The translations under genes and the position numbers were made by a program. From Ciborinia camelliae (Eukaryota; Ascomycota; Leotiomycetes; Helotiales; Sclerotiniaceae), in NCBI GenBank assembly GCA_025890175.1, contig JANPYM010000002.1, forward strand, positions 3,488,391 to 3,552,390: a stretch of DNA of 64,000 nucleotides. The letters run 5' to 3'. Below the pieces are notes generated by a model, which searched no databases, was not told the DNA's origin, and worked only from the letters and a program-made list of their open reading frames with translations. How positions within the stretch are numbered: the stretch's first letter is position 1; each line of letters starts with the position of its first letter. Shown here in pieces: positions 1-12,397 of this stretch.

Positions 1-895
1 GGGTGGGATCAAGAGACACGATAGCGGCTATGCATCCAACTCGGAATCCGACGACGACGTCGAAGCTTTCATGACGTCTAAAAAAGCCGCGGCGGCCTCC
101 ACGATCCCAACCAATACCACCAAGCTCGAATTCGCCAACTATGCCCAGGTAGAAGTGAAACGGCGCGGGGCGAAAGCTTCCAAGCGATATGAGTTTGAAT
201 ACTGGGGCCATTCATATTCATGGAAGCGCGTGACGGAAAAAGATGGCGAGGGCAAAGCCATCTCCTATCATCTTTTCAAGGGGGATTCGGGACCGGCCAT
301 TGCACATATCGTGCCGGAATTGCGATCGCCGGCTCAGATCCGGGAGGAGGATTTGGTGGGCGGTTGGGTGCCGCCTTGTCAAATGTGGATTAGCGACCGT
401 AGCGTCTGGACTGCCGTGACGGATGTTGCCGAGTAAGTCCTCCCTATCTAATCTATCCCTTCCTTCCTTCCTTCCTTCCTTCCTTCCTTCTCTCCAAATC
501 CCCATCTCATCTTCGCATCCCCCCCATTCTCGGGTCCGCTCCACGGATCCGGATGGATGGCAAGGATCTCTCGCTAACCCTCTCCCCTCCCCTCTCTAGC
601 GTCATCATCTCCACAGGCCTCATCGCCCTCGTCGACGACAGCATCACCCGACATTTCCCGCCCAAACCCGCGCATGCCCCCCCGCGCCCCGCTCAAGATG
701 GACAGGGAATTTGTCGGCCCCCGCGCCATGGTCGAACAGATGTTTAAGCGCCGCCATTCGGGCGGGTCGTGGAAATCGTCTGACGAGAAGAAGAATTCAA
801 AATGCTCGCCGTTGAGATTTGCGCAGCCCGTGCCGGTGGGTCCGGTGGCGGTGGGTGCGGTGGGTGCGTCGGCTTGGGATAAATTTTATCGTTGA
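1..895 (+). CDS. Unknown protein, 5'-truncated, probable frameshift near the 3' end
   Basis: The reading frame is open from base 2, so the gene starts upstream of the window. Exon up to 432 (donor GTAAGT at 433), a 167-bp intron holding a CTTC microsatellite, then an exon from 600. The join restores an Asp codon and continues in a hydrophobic stretch (VIISTGLIAL). The visible part has a compact block of strands rich in Trp and Tyr, ending in a hydrophobic segment; this recalls tubby/LURP-one-like folds, but I do not recognise the family with certainty. In the spliced frame a stop comes at 745-747. Just before it, at a run of seven C (677-683), the +1 frame opens and reads a more protein-like tail (PLKMDREFVGPRAMVEQMFK) to a stop at 893-895. 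A one-base indel in the C run, from sequencing or real, is the simplest explanation. The end is therefore uncertain. Confidence 0.55.
457..490. repeat. (CTTC)n microsatellite in intron
   Basis: About eight tandem CTTC/CCTT units lie inside the intron of the first gene, close behind its donor site. Likely to vary in length between strains. Confidence 0.85.
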
Positions 896-927
896 TTTTA
901 TCGTTGATTTTTTTGGGGGGGGAGGGG

Positions 928-937
928 NNNNNNNNNN
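928..937. other. Assembly gap (10 N) in a poly-G tract
   Basis: Ten N flanked on both sides by runs of G. The fixed length of ten suggests a placeholder rather than a measured gap. Confidence 0.98.
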
Positions 938-1910
938 GGGGGAGGGGGTCAAACTGATTGATTGATTGATTGATTGATTTATCGACGGTATGGATGGGAT
1001 GGGATGGGATGGGATGCGATATTTTGTTATTTTATTTTGTTTCGTTTTGTTTTGTTTCATTTTGTTTTATTTCTTCTCATAGTAGGATTGGGAACACAGT
1101 ACCAATACCAGTACCAATACCAGTACTATCAGGGCAGGTTTGGTTTCTCTTTGATCATCCATCCCATTGAATGGATCGCAAGCATCATATGGGGATGGGT
1201 GGGTGGGTTGGGCGGGAATTGGATTGTTTATGTGGGCGGGGATTTGTTTATGTGGGCGGGGATCGTGAATGATATTATAATAGTCATGATGGTTATGATG
1301 GTTATGGTTATGGGTTATTAGGACAGGTTGGGTTGGGTCGGAAAGTGTGTGTTTGTAGGTTAGCAGAGGAAAGGGATGGAAAGGAATGGGATGGAATGAA
1401 TATCCGGGAGGGGGGGATATTTTATCTATCTATCTAGATATTGGATATGGAATTGGATATGCAATTGGAATTGGATATGGATACATGCATGTATGCAATA
1501 TGTGGAATACAATATGTGGAATCAATGGATGAAATGAATGAATCAATGATTACCCAAGGCACACAGTACACACACACATGTATATACTTATCCCATATCC
1601 AAAATCCCATATCCAAAATCCCATATCCAAAAAGATAAATCACCTCACTCATCCATTCAATCATTTATCCATTAATTAATTAATTACCAATATATATTAA
1701 GCTACTTAGGTAGGTATATTAAGCTACCTATAAAAACCCCCAATCCCATCTCAATCCCAATCCCACCACATCCCATGCCATCCCATGCCATCCCATCCCA
1801 TACCATACTATACCAGCAGTACAAAAATCTTCTTTTTTTAATCTCCCCAGCTCTCCACTCCCCAATTCTCCCCTCCCCTTAACTTAACTCAACTCAACTT
1901 AACTTTCAAT

Positions 1911-1957
1911 CCCCAGCCCCAGCCCTAGCCCTAGCACTAGCCCCAGCCCTAGCCCTA
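1911..1957. repeat. CCCTAG/CCCCAG hexamer array
   Basis: Seven to eight six-base units of the type CCCTAG, CCCCAG and CACTAG in tandem. One base differs from the fungal telomere unit CCCTAA, so it is telomere-like but not telomeric. Confidence 0.7.
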
Positions 1958-2164
1958 TCATTCCTCCCACCCCACACCTCCCACCTCTCCCCTCCCCCAA
2001 AAAATATTAAAAAATGAGAGGATTTAAGCCTAACAACTCTCCTTTCGTCTTCCATCATCTCTCTCCTCTCTCTTCTCTCTCCTCACCTCTCCTCACCTCG
2101 CTTAACTTCCATTCCCTCCCCTCCCCTCCCCTCCCTTCTCCTCACCTGGCTTAACTTAACATTA

Positions 2165-2463
2165 ATTAGCCCATTAGCCCATTAACCCATTAACCCATCC
2201 ATCCATTAGCCCATCCATCCATCCATCTATTAGCCCATCCATCCATTAGCCCTTCCATTAGTCCATTAGCCCATCCATCCATCCATTTGACACTTCCATT
2301 CCAAGTTGACACTTATTTAACACTACCTAACTCCCACCCATCCCTCCGTACCCGCAACCCGCAACCCGCAACACCCAACACCCCATCCCATCCCATCCAT
2401 CCCATCCATCCCATCCCATCCATCCCATCCATCCCATCCCATCCATCCCATCCATCCCATCCA
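2165..2463. repeat. CCAT-based minisatellite region
   Basis: Irregular tandem CCATTAGC, CCATTAAC, CCATCCAT and finally CCATCCCATC units. No coding potential. Confidence 0.8.
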
Positions 2464-3509
2464 AACTTCCATTAACTTAACATCACAGCACTTCACCTGG
2501 GCACTTCACTTCACATCACAACACATAACACAGCACATGAATCCAGACCCTCCCTCCCTCTCTCCCTCACCTCCCTCAACCAGACCAAACCAGACCAGAC
2601 CAGACCAGACCAGGAAGCAACCAAAAGTAAAAGAATAAATAAATAAATACCTTGAAACAACCAACTACTACCTTAGGTACTTTAGGTAAGTACTCCCTTC
2701 CCCCCCTCCCCCTCCCCCTCCACCCGCCATTCAAAAACCCCATAATTTCAATCAAGTCAAGAAACCTCCTTCCCCCAAAAGACCAACTACCATAAGAGAA
2801 AGAGAAAGAAAAAGAAAAAGAGAAAGAAGAAAAAAAAAAGGAGGTAGAGGTAGAGGCAGAGAGAGAGAGGGGAGAAGAAAAAAAAAGGGTAGTCCAGGCT
2901 GTAGGAAAAGTTGAATGCAATTATATATCTGATTTCACCCTCCCACCATCCACCCTCCCTCATCCATCCATCCACCCATCCATCCATTCATTCAACCATA
3001 CACAATCTACCTTCCTATCATATAAACCCACAACAACCACCAGCTACATATATAGTTCCCGAAGTGAACCGGTCAAGAATATCCACGCCCATGGGAACCA
3101 TCACGACGACGATAACAAGATGATTCACCCATGCCATATCTCCCACCTTTCCTTAAACAACCTTTCTCCATTTCCACCTCGCCAACAAAATCCAGAAGAA
3201 AAAAAAGATAACTTTAACAAAGTCATCATTATCGTGGTCGTAATAAATCAAAATCAAAACTAAAAATCGAAATGCGCAAATAATTTTGTTATCACTCAAC
3301 ACAACCCTATCAAACCCCTGATACCCCTCGATTCCCTCCTGAACCCATGATGGAGAAAATTCAAATCATTCCAAGTAAACTCCCACTCCCCCAATTTCTT
3401 CAAGATAAGGAATTTTGATGAGGAGAAGATTCCCATCCATTTATTGTCTGCACTGGATGCACTTGGTGCAATCTCCATCGTATCACAATGAGATATATCA
3501 AAGAAATTC

Positions 3510-6505
3510 TTAGTTCCAATTAGCACCAGGATGTCGTTCGATAACTTGGACATAACTGGGTGGTGCTCCAAATTGTGTAGCATTCCATGGTTGAGATGCA
3601 TCACCGAATGATTGAGTGAAGTTCTCCATGTTATGAGTATTCATTGAAATACTTTCCAAATCATCAATCCATGCATCGAAAGGTAACATGGCAGCAACAG
3701 TTGCATCTCTATTCCATCCAGCTTGAGTACCTGGCGGTGCCATATTATGAGGTTGATGGGCCATCGGAGGATGATAATGACCCATTTGAAGTTGAGAATA
3801 ACTTTGAGCTTGTCCTTGATTGCTATAAGGAGAATTAATACTTGATGCCGAGTCACCATTCCCTGGACTAATCAAGCTAGGTGGGTTGGAATTTTGATTA
3901 GGACTCGGTTGATAAGCTCCATTTGGTATATATGACCCCGTTGGACCTGGTTGCATCTCCATAGTCATGTTGTTGTTCGAGGCATTGATTGGCGCCCAAG
4001 TAGTTGGTCTTGTTCCTGTTCCTGTTCCTGTTCCTGTTCCTTCAATACCCTGCATTGAATCACCATTAGCAGTAGTGGAGCCGAGATCGCTGGTGCTACA
4101 TCGAGAGCGGTTTGGATAATCGTCGGAATGAGAATCACCCCCAGCAACATCTTCAAGACTACCAAATTCCTTCAAATCTTTCTCGAAACCCTTCCACTCA
4201 TCCAATCCACCACCTTTCCATTTAACATCTTTCTTATATCTCTTGAATTCATTCTTCACCGATTTGTAATACTTCATCATCTGTTCGATTCTTTTGTGAT
4301 AACCTCTGGCCATGGTTAACCTCGGAACCATATCTTTCAAGATTATGATAGGTAACGCGGATCGCCTTTCACCCATATAATCGTTGGGATCCATTTGCGG
4401 GAAATGAACAGAGTAAACACCCGTAAATGCGGAGTGGAAAAGAGCGAATACAAACAATGGTGATTCGGGTAAAGCATTATTATCCTGACAAGTCCCCATG
4501 ATATCAACAATGTCTCTCGCCGACGAGAAAAGTGAGTCGGCACTTTGTTCCCAAAATCCTGGTGGTATGTCAAATTTATCCTTTGGAAATGTTGGTTCAT
4601 CCAATGGACCTGAAGGTTTATCAGCTCGGAGAGGGATGAAAGGTATGTATTCCCTGTGAAGCATGATTCGACATAAGGAGACGAGTGTATGCAAACTCGC
4701 ATATGTGGTCGCATTTCGTTTTTCCAAATGTGCATTCAAGTTGTCCTCGGAAAATGTCAGATTCTCCGGTAGGTTGCTATAAAAATCTTCCAGCTCATGG
4801 GAAAGTTTATAGAATTGTGAGGATTCATCCCATGGAGGTAGGGTCTCGGTTCGACGACCTCCATGAAGACTCCATTTTGAAAGTTTTCCCCAAATCTCCA
4901 CCAAACGACAATATCTGCTGAGCACACCACCTTCTTGAATCTTCACATTCGTCGAGGCACCCTTCTCGAAGTCTCGATTCAAATAACCAGTTTGGACGGA
5001 TTGAGTGAATAAGAATTGATCATCAGAACATGGTAATTGGACCCGTAGAATATCCGAATCAACCATGGTAGGTCTAGCCTTTCCAGCCGAAAGCATACGA
5101 TCCATGATGAAACAACTCCAAAAAGTACGTCTTCTTACTTCCTTCTCAATCGCAGTATCACGTGCTGGAGACTTGTTCACCTCGGGTCGGTATGAAGTGG
5201 AACTAGTAGCGACTACAGTCTCAGACTTGAAAGTTCTAGCTGATGGATCATCCTCGTAAGGTAGCCCCATTGCTTGTGCCAGTCTGGTCGCAATCCCAAC
5301 ATATACCCAAGCGCTAAGGCCTCTAGTTTGACCCCACTCGTAAAGACCAAGCATTAAGAGTGCTTGGATTCGTTCAGTTGTAGGGGTACTCAAATCTTTA
5401 CCTGAAGCTCCAAAGATGGTTGAGGTTAAAGCAGTTGCATAGTAATCGCTTGCAGCCAATGGATCATTTGGTCGAGGTGAATTTGCTGGAGCATGGTATG
5501 CAACTAACTCAGGATGGAATCGGGCAGTAAGCGTAAGCACACCCAACAATAAAATCTTAGCATCTTGAAAGGCGGGGATATCGAGCAGTGTAGAAGGGTC
5601 TCGTGGATGGGATGCTTGGCGCATGCGATTTCGAAAAGATGGAGGGTGTAGGAAAGGCATCTCCGTCGAGAAATTCAATTTGAATATATCATAGACCTCA
5701 TCCCACACCTTTCTTGTTAATATCGTGGCCTCCAAAGGTTCCTCTCCTGCTCGTTGACTGTTCCTTCGACCAGAATCCTCATGTTTTCGAACTCGCTTCT
5801 TACTATCGCTTTCTCCTTCAACCTTTATTCCCATGGGTGGATCGGATCTCTTGGGTGTAGAAGCTGCGGCACTAGGATATGTGCACTCTCGGTTTGAAGA
5901 TTCACAAGCCCTGCATATAGAGTTGACCCCATTGTTGACACCTGAGCTTGAGATTAGTCAAGGTCTTGAGTTGGGGTTTGAGATGTAGGGTACTTACATT
6001 TTACCTTGCTTCTTCTACATCGTGCGCAAGCTATACTAGATCGTACCACTTTACGTAAAGGATATCAGCATGTCGATATCATTTGTGAGAAGATACGTTC
6101 ACGATAAACTCACTTTTTGTTGGCTTCTTCTCCTCTATCCCACCTCGACCACTACCACTACCGTCATCAGCTCCTAAACCACTGGCGCCCAATGCGCCGG
6201 GGCTGGCAGCTCCGGCAGAAGTAATATTGGGACGTAGTTGTTTAGGTGAAGCGGGATGAAGATAAGTCTGATCAGTCGCAGAGAAAGCTTCGGCGTGAGA
6301 ACGTTTAGGACTAGATGATCGCGAAACACCAACTGCCGAATCTGAATCAGGTGGTGCAGAGGGCGATAGTATCGCGGCGAGAGAGTGAGGTGAGGGAATG
6401 TTTGCGGTTGGGGGTCCCTTAGAGACCCTGAACTTGTTTGTAGAAGGTTTTGATTTATTTCTTAAAAGGGCCTAGGAAGGTTAAGAAATCAAGTTACTTT
6501 CTCAT
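3510..6505 (-). CDS. Zn2Cys6 fungal-specific transcription factor
   Basis: Nuclear DNA-binding regulator. Model of four exons: 6505-6498, 6460-6114, 6048-5998, 5941-3510; together 945 residues. The second and third introns (61-65 bp class) rejoin a complete binuclear cluster with Cys at about 126, 129, 136, 145, 148 and 155, pattern CX2CX6CX8CX2CX6C, basic between the first cysteines (CARCRRSKVKC). Residues about 190-560 form the fungal-specific middle homology domain, recognised by the segments LGLYEWGQTRG and RRRTFWSCFIMDRML. The C-terminal 200 residues are disordered and rich in Asn, Pro and Gly, with a (Gly-Thr)n run coded by a hexamer repeat. Target genes cannot be told from sequence. 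The first exon is only eight coding bases and its intron would be 37 bp, unusually short, so the start is the weak point. The gene converges on the window-edge gene across 2.6 kb of repeats. Confidence 0.85.
4010..4041. repeat. Hexamer repeat coding a Gly-Thr run
   Basis: Five tandem TGTTCC-type hexamers (+ strand) inside the transcription factor, read on the minus strand as alternating Gly and Thr. In-frame length change is possible without frameshift. Confidence 0.85.
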
Positions 6506-8222
6506 TCAGGAGAGAGATGGAGGGATGGCTGGGTTGCTGCAGATTTGGTGGGAGGGTGCTTGGTAGCCTTTCAAAGCTGTAATCGTCCACGCTGTAAGTA
6601 CCTTTGGTGTGACGGGGGAAGCGAATGCCACAGATGCAATGCGAGTTTCCGGTTCAAGGAATACAAGGTAACTTTGACATAAACGATTGGACAATTAGGA
6701 GGAAGAATGGGTGTAGGAGGTATTGATTGATTTGTTGGAAGAAGAGAAGAGAAAGATTTTGAATAATAATTGAAGAAATATAATCTAATAATTATTGTTG
6801 ATACGCCTGGTGATAATTTGATTATTTGTTTGCTTTTTTGTTTCTCGGCAACAAATGATGAATGGGGTAGTGATTTGTTTCGGGGGATAATGGTAGGCAG
6901 GCAGGAGGGCGGGCGGGCAGTTGGGTTGGTTGATTGGATCTTGGGATCTTGGATCTTGAATATCTTGGATGGATGGATGTATGAGTTATATTGTTGATAT
7001 TGTTGAGATTTGTATATAGTACCTATATACTGCACTGTACTGAGGAAGGTGAGGGTGATGAGGGTGATGACGGTAACTGACTGCTGGAGGGTAACTGAGC
7101 TTGTCGGGTACGTACTCGAGACTCGATAAGCTGGAGTTTTGGTTTGTTGAATCTTCTCGTTTGGTTTGGTTTGATTTGATTTGATGTGATGTGATTTGAT
7201 CTGATTTCACGGATGAGAACGGGATGTTGAGTAATGGAGCGAAACGAAACAATCGCTTTGATTTTCGGTCGGTGGGTGAGTTTTTTAGTGTGGGAAGAGG
7301 TGGGTGTGGGTGATCGGAGTGAATGGAGCTTTCTGGCTGAAGGTTGGATTTGGGTGTGGATCTTGGATCTTTTGCGGGAACCTGGAACGGAAGGAAAGGG
7401 TACTAGGTATGTATGGCCCGCCCGTATGGGGATGGATTGGTGGATGGATAGATGGGTAGATGGGTGGATTGGTGGTAGTTTGGTTTGGTGCGAACAAGAC
7501 TCACAAGTTTAGAGCAAGGTTAAAGGGTCAGGTAACGAACGGTAAGGGTATGAGGGGTAGCTAAGGTGTATATAGTGTGTACTATGGATAGGTAATGGAT
7601 TATGGATTATGGATTATGGATGGGATTGATGGGTATAGACCGAGTAAATTGATAAAAGGACACCGGGAAAATAAAACACGATTTTGATGTAGGTAGGTAG
7701 TAAAGTAGCACAGATACTCGAGTGGCGGGGATAGCCAGTTGATTGATGAGTTGAAACTTGATGGATGGATGGACTGTTGATTTTCGATCGAGTTCATTAG
7801 GTAATAATAGATGGGTGCAGGGAGGAGGTGTCAAAGTGTATAGGTAGTAGCTAATAAGTACCTAGCTATGTACCGTACATACCTAGGTAAGTAGTTCGGA
7901 AGGGTTGAGAGTGAGCCGAAATAATGTTATCTATGATCGAATTTTCCTCGTTCTTCCCACTCTTTACGCTCTTTTCCTTCCCTTTCCCTACCTATCTCTA
8001 GGTATCTATACCTCACTCCAGCTATGGATATATCTTACCTTACCTTGCCTCTTACTAGGTAGATATCTATCTATATCGATCGATCTCTCCTCGTGACTAT
8101 AAATACAGGATGACTGTATGAGTACCTAGCTCAGCAACCCTCCCTCTTGAGCCCGGTTATGGTAAACACCTAATCGTGTGGAGTGTGGAGGGAGTAAAAG
8201 AATTAAATAAAATCGATCAATA

Positions 8223-8632
8223 GAGGTCTTTAGCAAAATTTCTTAAGTTTCTTAAGTTGCTAGCTATGCCTAAAATGGATTTTGTAGAGATTTTGTGGAT
8301 CGAACTGACCATTCAAAGCTTTTGAAAACTTTTGAAATCGATTAATAATCAAGATCCAATTAAATCTCGCTTAATTTTAGTGTTACGCATTGTTGCTTTT
8401 TTCATAATTTTCATAAGAATTGCAAGGGTTAATTGGATCCACAAAAAGATAGCAACGTAAGAAACGGTCTTGACAACTAATCAAGATCGTTTCTTAAGTT
8501 TCTTACGTTGCTATCTCCCAAATAGGCAAAAAAAGCTATACCTATTTAAATTTAGCTTCGAAGATCTATACCTATTTAGGGCCACTAGAGTTAGCTAGCT
8601 TAGAAAACCTAAGAAATTTTGCTAAATCCCTC
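8223..8632. mobile_element. MITE-like element with terminal inverted repeats and TA flanks
   Basis: The two ends are imperfect inverted repeats of about 40 bp; both begin GAGG, then share TTTAGCAAAATTTCTTA. TA dinucleotides flank the 410-bp element at 8221-8222 and 8633-8634, as expected for a TA target duplication of the Tc1/mariner type. No reading frame for a transposase is present, so it would be non-autonomous. An inner perfect 19-bp palindrome has arms at 8447-8465 and 8498-8516. The right arm zone (8489-8518) is also a near-identical direct copy of the left terminal zone (8240-8268), so one unit may be nested in another. The family is not one I can name. Confidence 0.6.
8447..8516. repeat. 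Internal hairpin of the MITE-like element
   Basis: Arms of 19 bp (8447-8465 and 8498-8516) are exact reverse complements; a further inner stem pairs GGTCTTGA with a near-complement. Transcripts through here would fold into a long hairpin. Confidence 0.85.
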
Positions 8633-9751
8633 TAATGACTCGAGTGACGAGTCCGACCCTCCCTCGAGCGGTGGAGTGAAGGAAGGATGATCCGAGCAAC
8701 GCGATCTCGGCCGGATGAAAGAAATGTATCGAGTATCGGTAGGGTAGGGTAGGAAAGTAGGTTGGTCTGCGGGTACCTAGGATAGTGGGATGGGATGGGA
8801 TGGGTAGATCATTTGAAAATGAATTTGACGATTTGATTCAAGATCTTTCTAATAGGTTCATTAAATTGTATCAAGTACTCCAGCTCCAGTTGTATTGAAA
8901 TTGAAATAGAAATTGAAATACATATTATATATATATATATTACATATTACCTATCTAGGTAGTAGATAGGTGGTAAGTTGGTAACCTGGAATTTAGATGA
9001 TTTGATCAAAATACAGAAAACATCTACCTAGGTACCTAACTACAGGTACATATCTAATAGCTATCAAGTTACTCGAGCACATCGAGACTAGTAACAATCC
9101 ATACTATCTATACCGACCTGAGATATACCCTCCGTAGGTAGGGTTCTTTTACATACAGTTCAAGAATCATCAGCAGTTTTGAATGTTCAAACCAAACCAA
9201 ACCATCTTCGATACCGTTACATATAAAAGGAAGGATTTCCCCCGCCACTTCATTGCATGAACATATACATTATCTGTAGAACGACTAGGTACATATCGGT
9301 ACCTATAGGTAAGGTAGATAGGTATCTTTTCCATTTCATGATTTCATCTACAAATAAATCCCTTATTTTCCTTTTCCTTTCCTCTTCCCTTCCCTTTTCT
9401 TTTCTCTCTCGTTACTTACTACTCTTCATTTAGTATCTTCTTTTCTTTCCTTTTCTCTTTTAACTTATTACCTAGTACTATTCTCCATTAAGAAGCTTGT
9501 GCTTCACCAAAAAGAAAAAATCCAAAGGAAAAAAAAGAAAAAACCGCCAATATAAAACCCTTTCCACTTTTCGGTCTGGCAATGGCTTTTTCAACCCATC
9601 CATCATGTTAAACTTGATTACTCCGTAGATAGATACTATTCAATCCGGGGAAAATGTTCGGAGTCGATTCTATATATCATTGGCTGCCCAGGACATCTGG
9701 TTACTTTCCTCCTTGAAATGGCTACGTGCACCCTACAGATGGTGCTTTTAT

Positions 9752-9815
9752 TATATTATTATTATTATCATCATTATTATTATTCTTATTATTATTATTA
9801 TTATCATTTTGATCT
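9752..9815. repeat. (ATT)n microsatellite
   Basis: About twenty ATT/ATC trinucleotides with a few substitutions. The open frames over it are low-complexity artefacts. Confidence 0.9.
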
Positions 9816-11659
9816 ACTCCTCCGTACGCTTTTATTTTATGTTGTGCTCAAAATGTTATTGTACCCTCTTCGGCTCGAATTAAATTGTTTTTGGGTTCTT
9901 GGATTTTCGAAGATTGCAAGAGGATCGTTGCTTTGAGCCAGTATCCTGTTGCTTGAGTTGTAGGTAGTTAGTTGTCTGACAAGCTGTTGCTACCCATCTT
10001 CTCCCAAATATCTTCATACATAAGTCTGGACTCGACTATGGAATCCTGGATTTGTCCATCTGAACGAATCAATGATGTACTCCACGAGGCAATCAACACC
10101 CTGGCTCTTATTTGTTGTTCATATTACTCGACAGAAAAGAGGGTGCGGGGGAATCCAGCGTGTTACTTCTTCATATCAATCGATCAAATACCCTATCCTA
10201 TGAGATATCGAGATATCTTGAGCAATTTGAGCTGTCAATTATAGAAATGGTAAAGAAAAATCTCACAATACATCGATACATACCTCCTCATATTCTCATC
10301 TTCAAAAGCCATGGGCGGACTACCCTTCAAATGGCGTTTACTCCGTATATAAATAGGTCGGTATGTATATAAATAATCTTCCTTTCACTCCACCATAAAC
10401 CGTTCCAATTTCTTACTTCCATACAATACATGAACGAGTAAGGATATCAAACCCGTGAGTTTGAATGGATTCGCCTTTTCAACCCCTACAGTAACTAGGT
10501 ATTCATTTGAACTACCGGATTCTTCATCGAGATAGCAAAAAATAGTAATAAAGATCACGACAATGCTGACGACTTGACGCGACGAGTCGTGTTCAAGAGT
10601 TTGGTATCACATACAGATGGTTAACGAAAGTATTAGAGTCGCAGTGTGCATGGCCAACTAGCCTACCTCTTCTCTTGCATACCTGGTTGCATTTTCGCAA
10701 GAGCTGTCAAAAGAACATCACATGTAATGTGAGCCTGGAGCCTAATATCCTCTCCTCTTACAACTCCTGTAGCATGGTATCATCATGAATTCCAATTCTA
10801 GTTTGACAATTCAACTGCATGGCATATAACATATATATCGGAAGGCAAGGGAGAATACCGTAGAATACCAAGACTTTTGGGTAACTTCTATATGTATATT
10901 AGCTGTTCATGTATGCAAAATTCGGGGATTCAAATCCACCAGATATCTCGAGTCCTCCAATGATTGAAGTCGCGTCTGGAGAGTTGGTCCCCGTTCTCTT
11001 CCCCAGAACTCTCCTATATTCCGACGTCGGGAAGAAAAACCGAAGAAGAAAAGGACGAAAATCACTTGCTTTGGTCTTCAGCTACCTACCTACCTATGGT
11101 ACCTATGGATGGTACTGCCCACTTATTACTTACAAAGTTACGGACCCTTGAGTCTCGAGTCTTGAGTCTTATCGAACAATGGTGGGGTGGAAAGACATCG
11201 ATATGGCGTTTGGGAAAAATAATCATGGGCTCATGGGCTCATGGGCTTATGGACGACCAAAGCGTTTGGAGGAGGGGATGAGAATAAAACCAACGAATAA
11301 CCAACAGTGAAATTCTTAGAAACAACACCACACCACACCAAACACACACACATCCACATCCACATCCACACACACACACAATTACAATTCAACCCAACCT
11401 TGAAAAGGTCTATGATCACTAAACATAGTATCACGATTCACGAAAAGGCGTACCAACTTCTTGAATTGCTGCATCGAGCATCTCGTTCCATGTTTCTTCT
11501 TCCCTTTTGTATGGAGTGAAATCAGCCACCTTTTCAGCCATAGAAGATGATCACCCCATCATCGAGATTGGAGATTGGAGATTTGGTGGGAGGTCTACGG
11601 GTATTGTATTGTAATGTAAAAGTTGTAACCCAGATTCTACCTTGTGTGAAGCCTCGAAT

Positions 11660-11715
11660 CAATATCAATATGAATATCAATATGAATATCAATATGAATT
11701 TCAATATCAATACTA
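11660..11715. repeat. 12-bp tandem repeat ATCAATATGAAT
   Basis: Four to five units with single-base changes; non-coding context. Confidence 0.8.
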
Positions 11716-12397
11716 GAAAGGTACAAAGTGTGTGATATACGCAGAGGAACTTGCAACATGCCGCTGGCAGAATCCAAAAAAAAGAAAAAAGAAAAAAGAA
11801 AAAAGAAGATGATCACCTCAATTCCATTTGATCCATGTTCATGAAATTGAATCACATAATGCCCGTTCCTGAATTCCTCGCCTCAGCCACTTTTCATTCA
11901 CCACGGTCTCATCAATGGATGTTCTATTTATTCTATTCCAGGCTCACTTTATTATAACTGGAAGCTTAAATGGAAGGAGGGGAGGGGCAAAAGTGGTAAA
12001 CGCCCAGATTTTCTCAGACCTTATACGTCATCGTCATTGGCTCTACTGCATCTTCTCTTGGCTACCACCGACTGTATGAAGCGCGTAACTTTGTAAGAAA
12101 CTCTGAATAACCGCCAAGAGTAGAGTTATGATTAGATTCATTTCTTGAGAAAGTTAAGTTATTTGGGATGATTGGAAACAATTAATCCCTTTCATCTTCA
12201 TCTTCATCTTCATCCTCATCTACTTCTTTTCATCAAAAAAAAAGACCTCACTCTCACTATACAAGGTCATATCGCAAAGTTACGGTATTCCACCCAAACG
12301 AGGCAGAGGCAATTGATCCTTCACTATTTACAAACCCGACGGCATAGACTACCTACCTAGGTCCCTAGAGATTGTATAGATTATACGAGAAACCAAG

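Larger units (their letters stand above)
896..3509. other. Gene-free, simple-sequence-rich stretch
   Basis: I see no supported gene in these 2.6 kb. The DNA is a succession of degenerate short repeats: TGAT units at 955-979, GGGAT/TGGGA units near 990-1015, TTTTG-like units at 1025-1070, a CAATAC/AGTAC block near 1100-1130, CCTAGC units at 1911-1957, CCATTAG/CCATCC units at 2165-2285 and CCATC units at 2380-2463, then purine-rich tracts near 2795-2890. Strand asymmetry is strong (G-rich then C-rich). All open frames here are low-complexity. It would serve as the 3' flank of two convergent genes. Confidence 0.7.
6506..12397. other. 5.9-kb gene-free stretch between divergent genes
   Basis: This stretch separates the transcription factor (-) from the senescence-domain gene (+) and must hold both promoters. 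I find no reading frame with protein-like composition. It contains a MITE-like element (8223-8632), many copies of short ACCTAGGTA palindromes, ACTCCGTA-type motifs (for example near 9620 and 10330), and microsatellites: TA at about 8929-8940, ATT at 9752-9815, AC/CCACAT at 11341-11382, and a 12-bp ATCAATATGAAT unit at 11660-11715. Confidence 0.65.
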
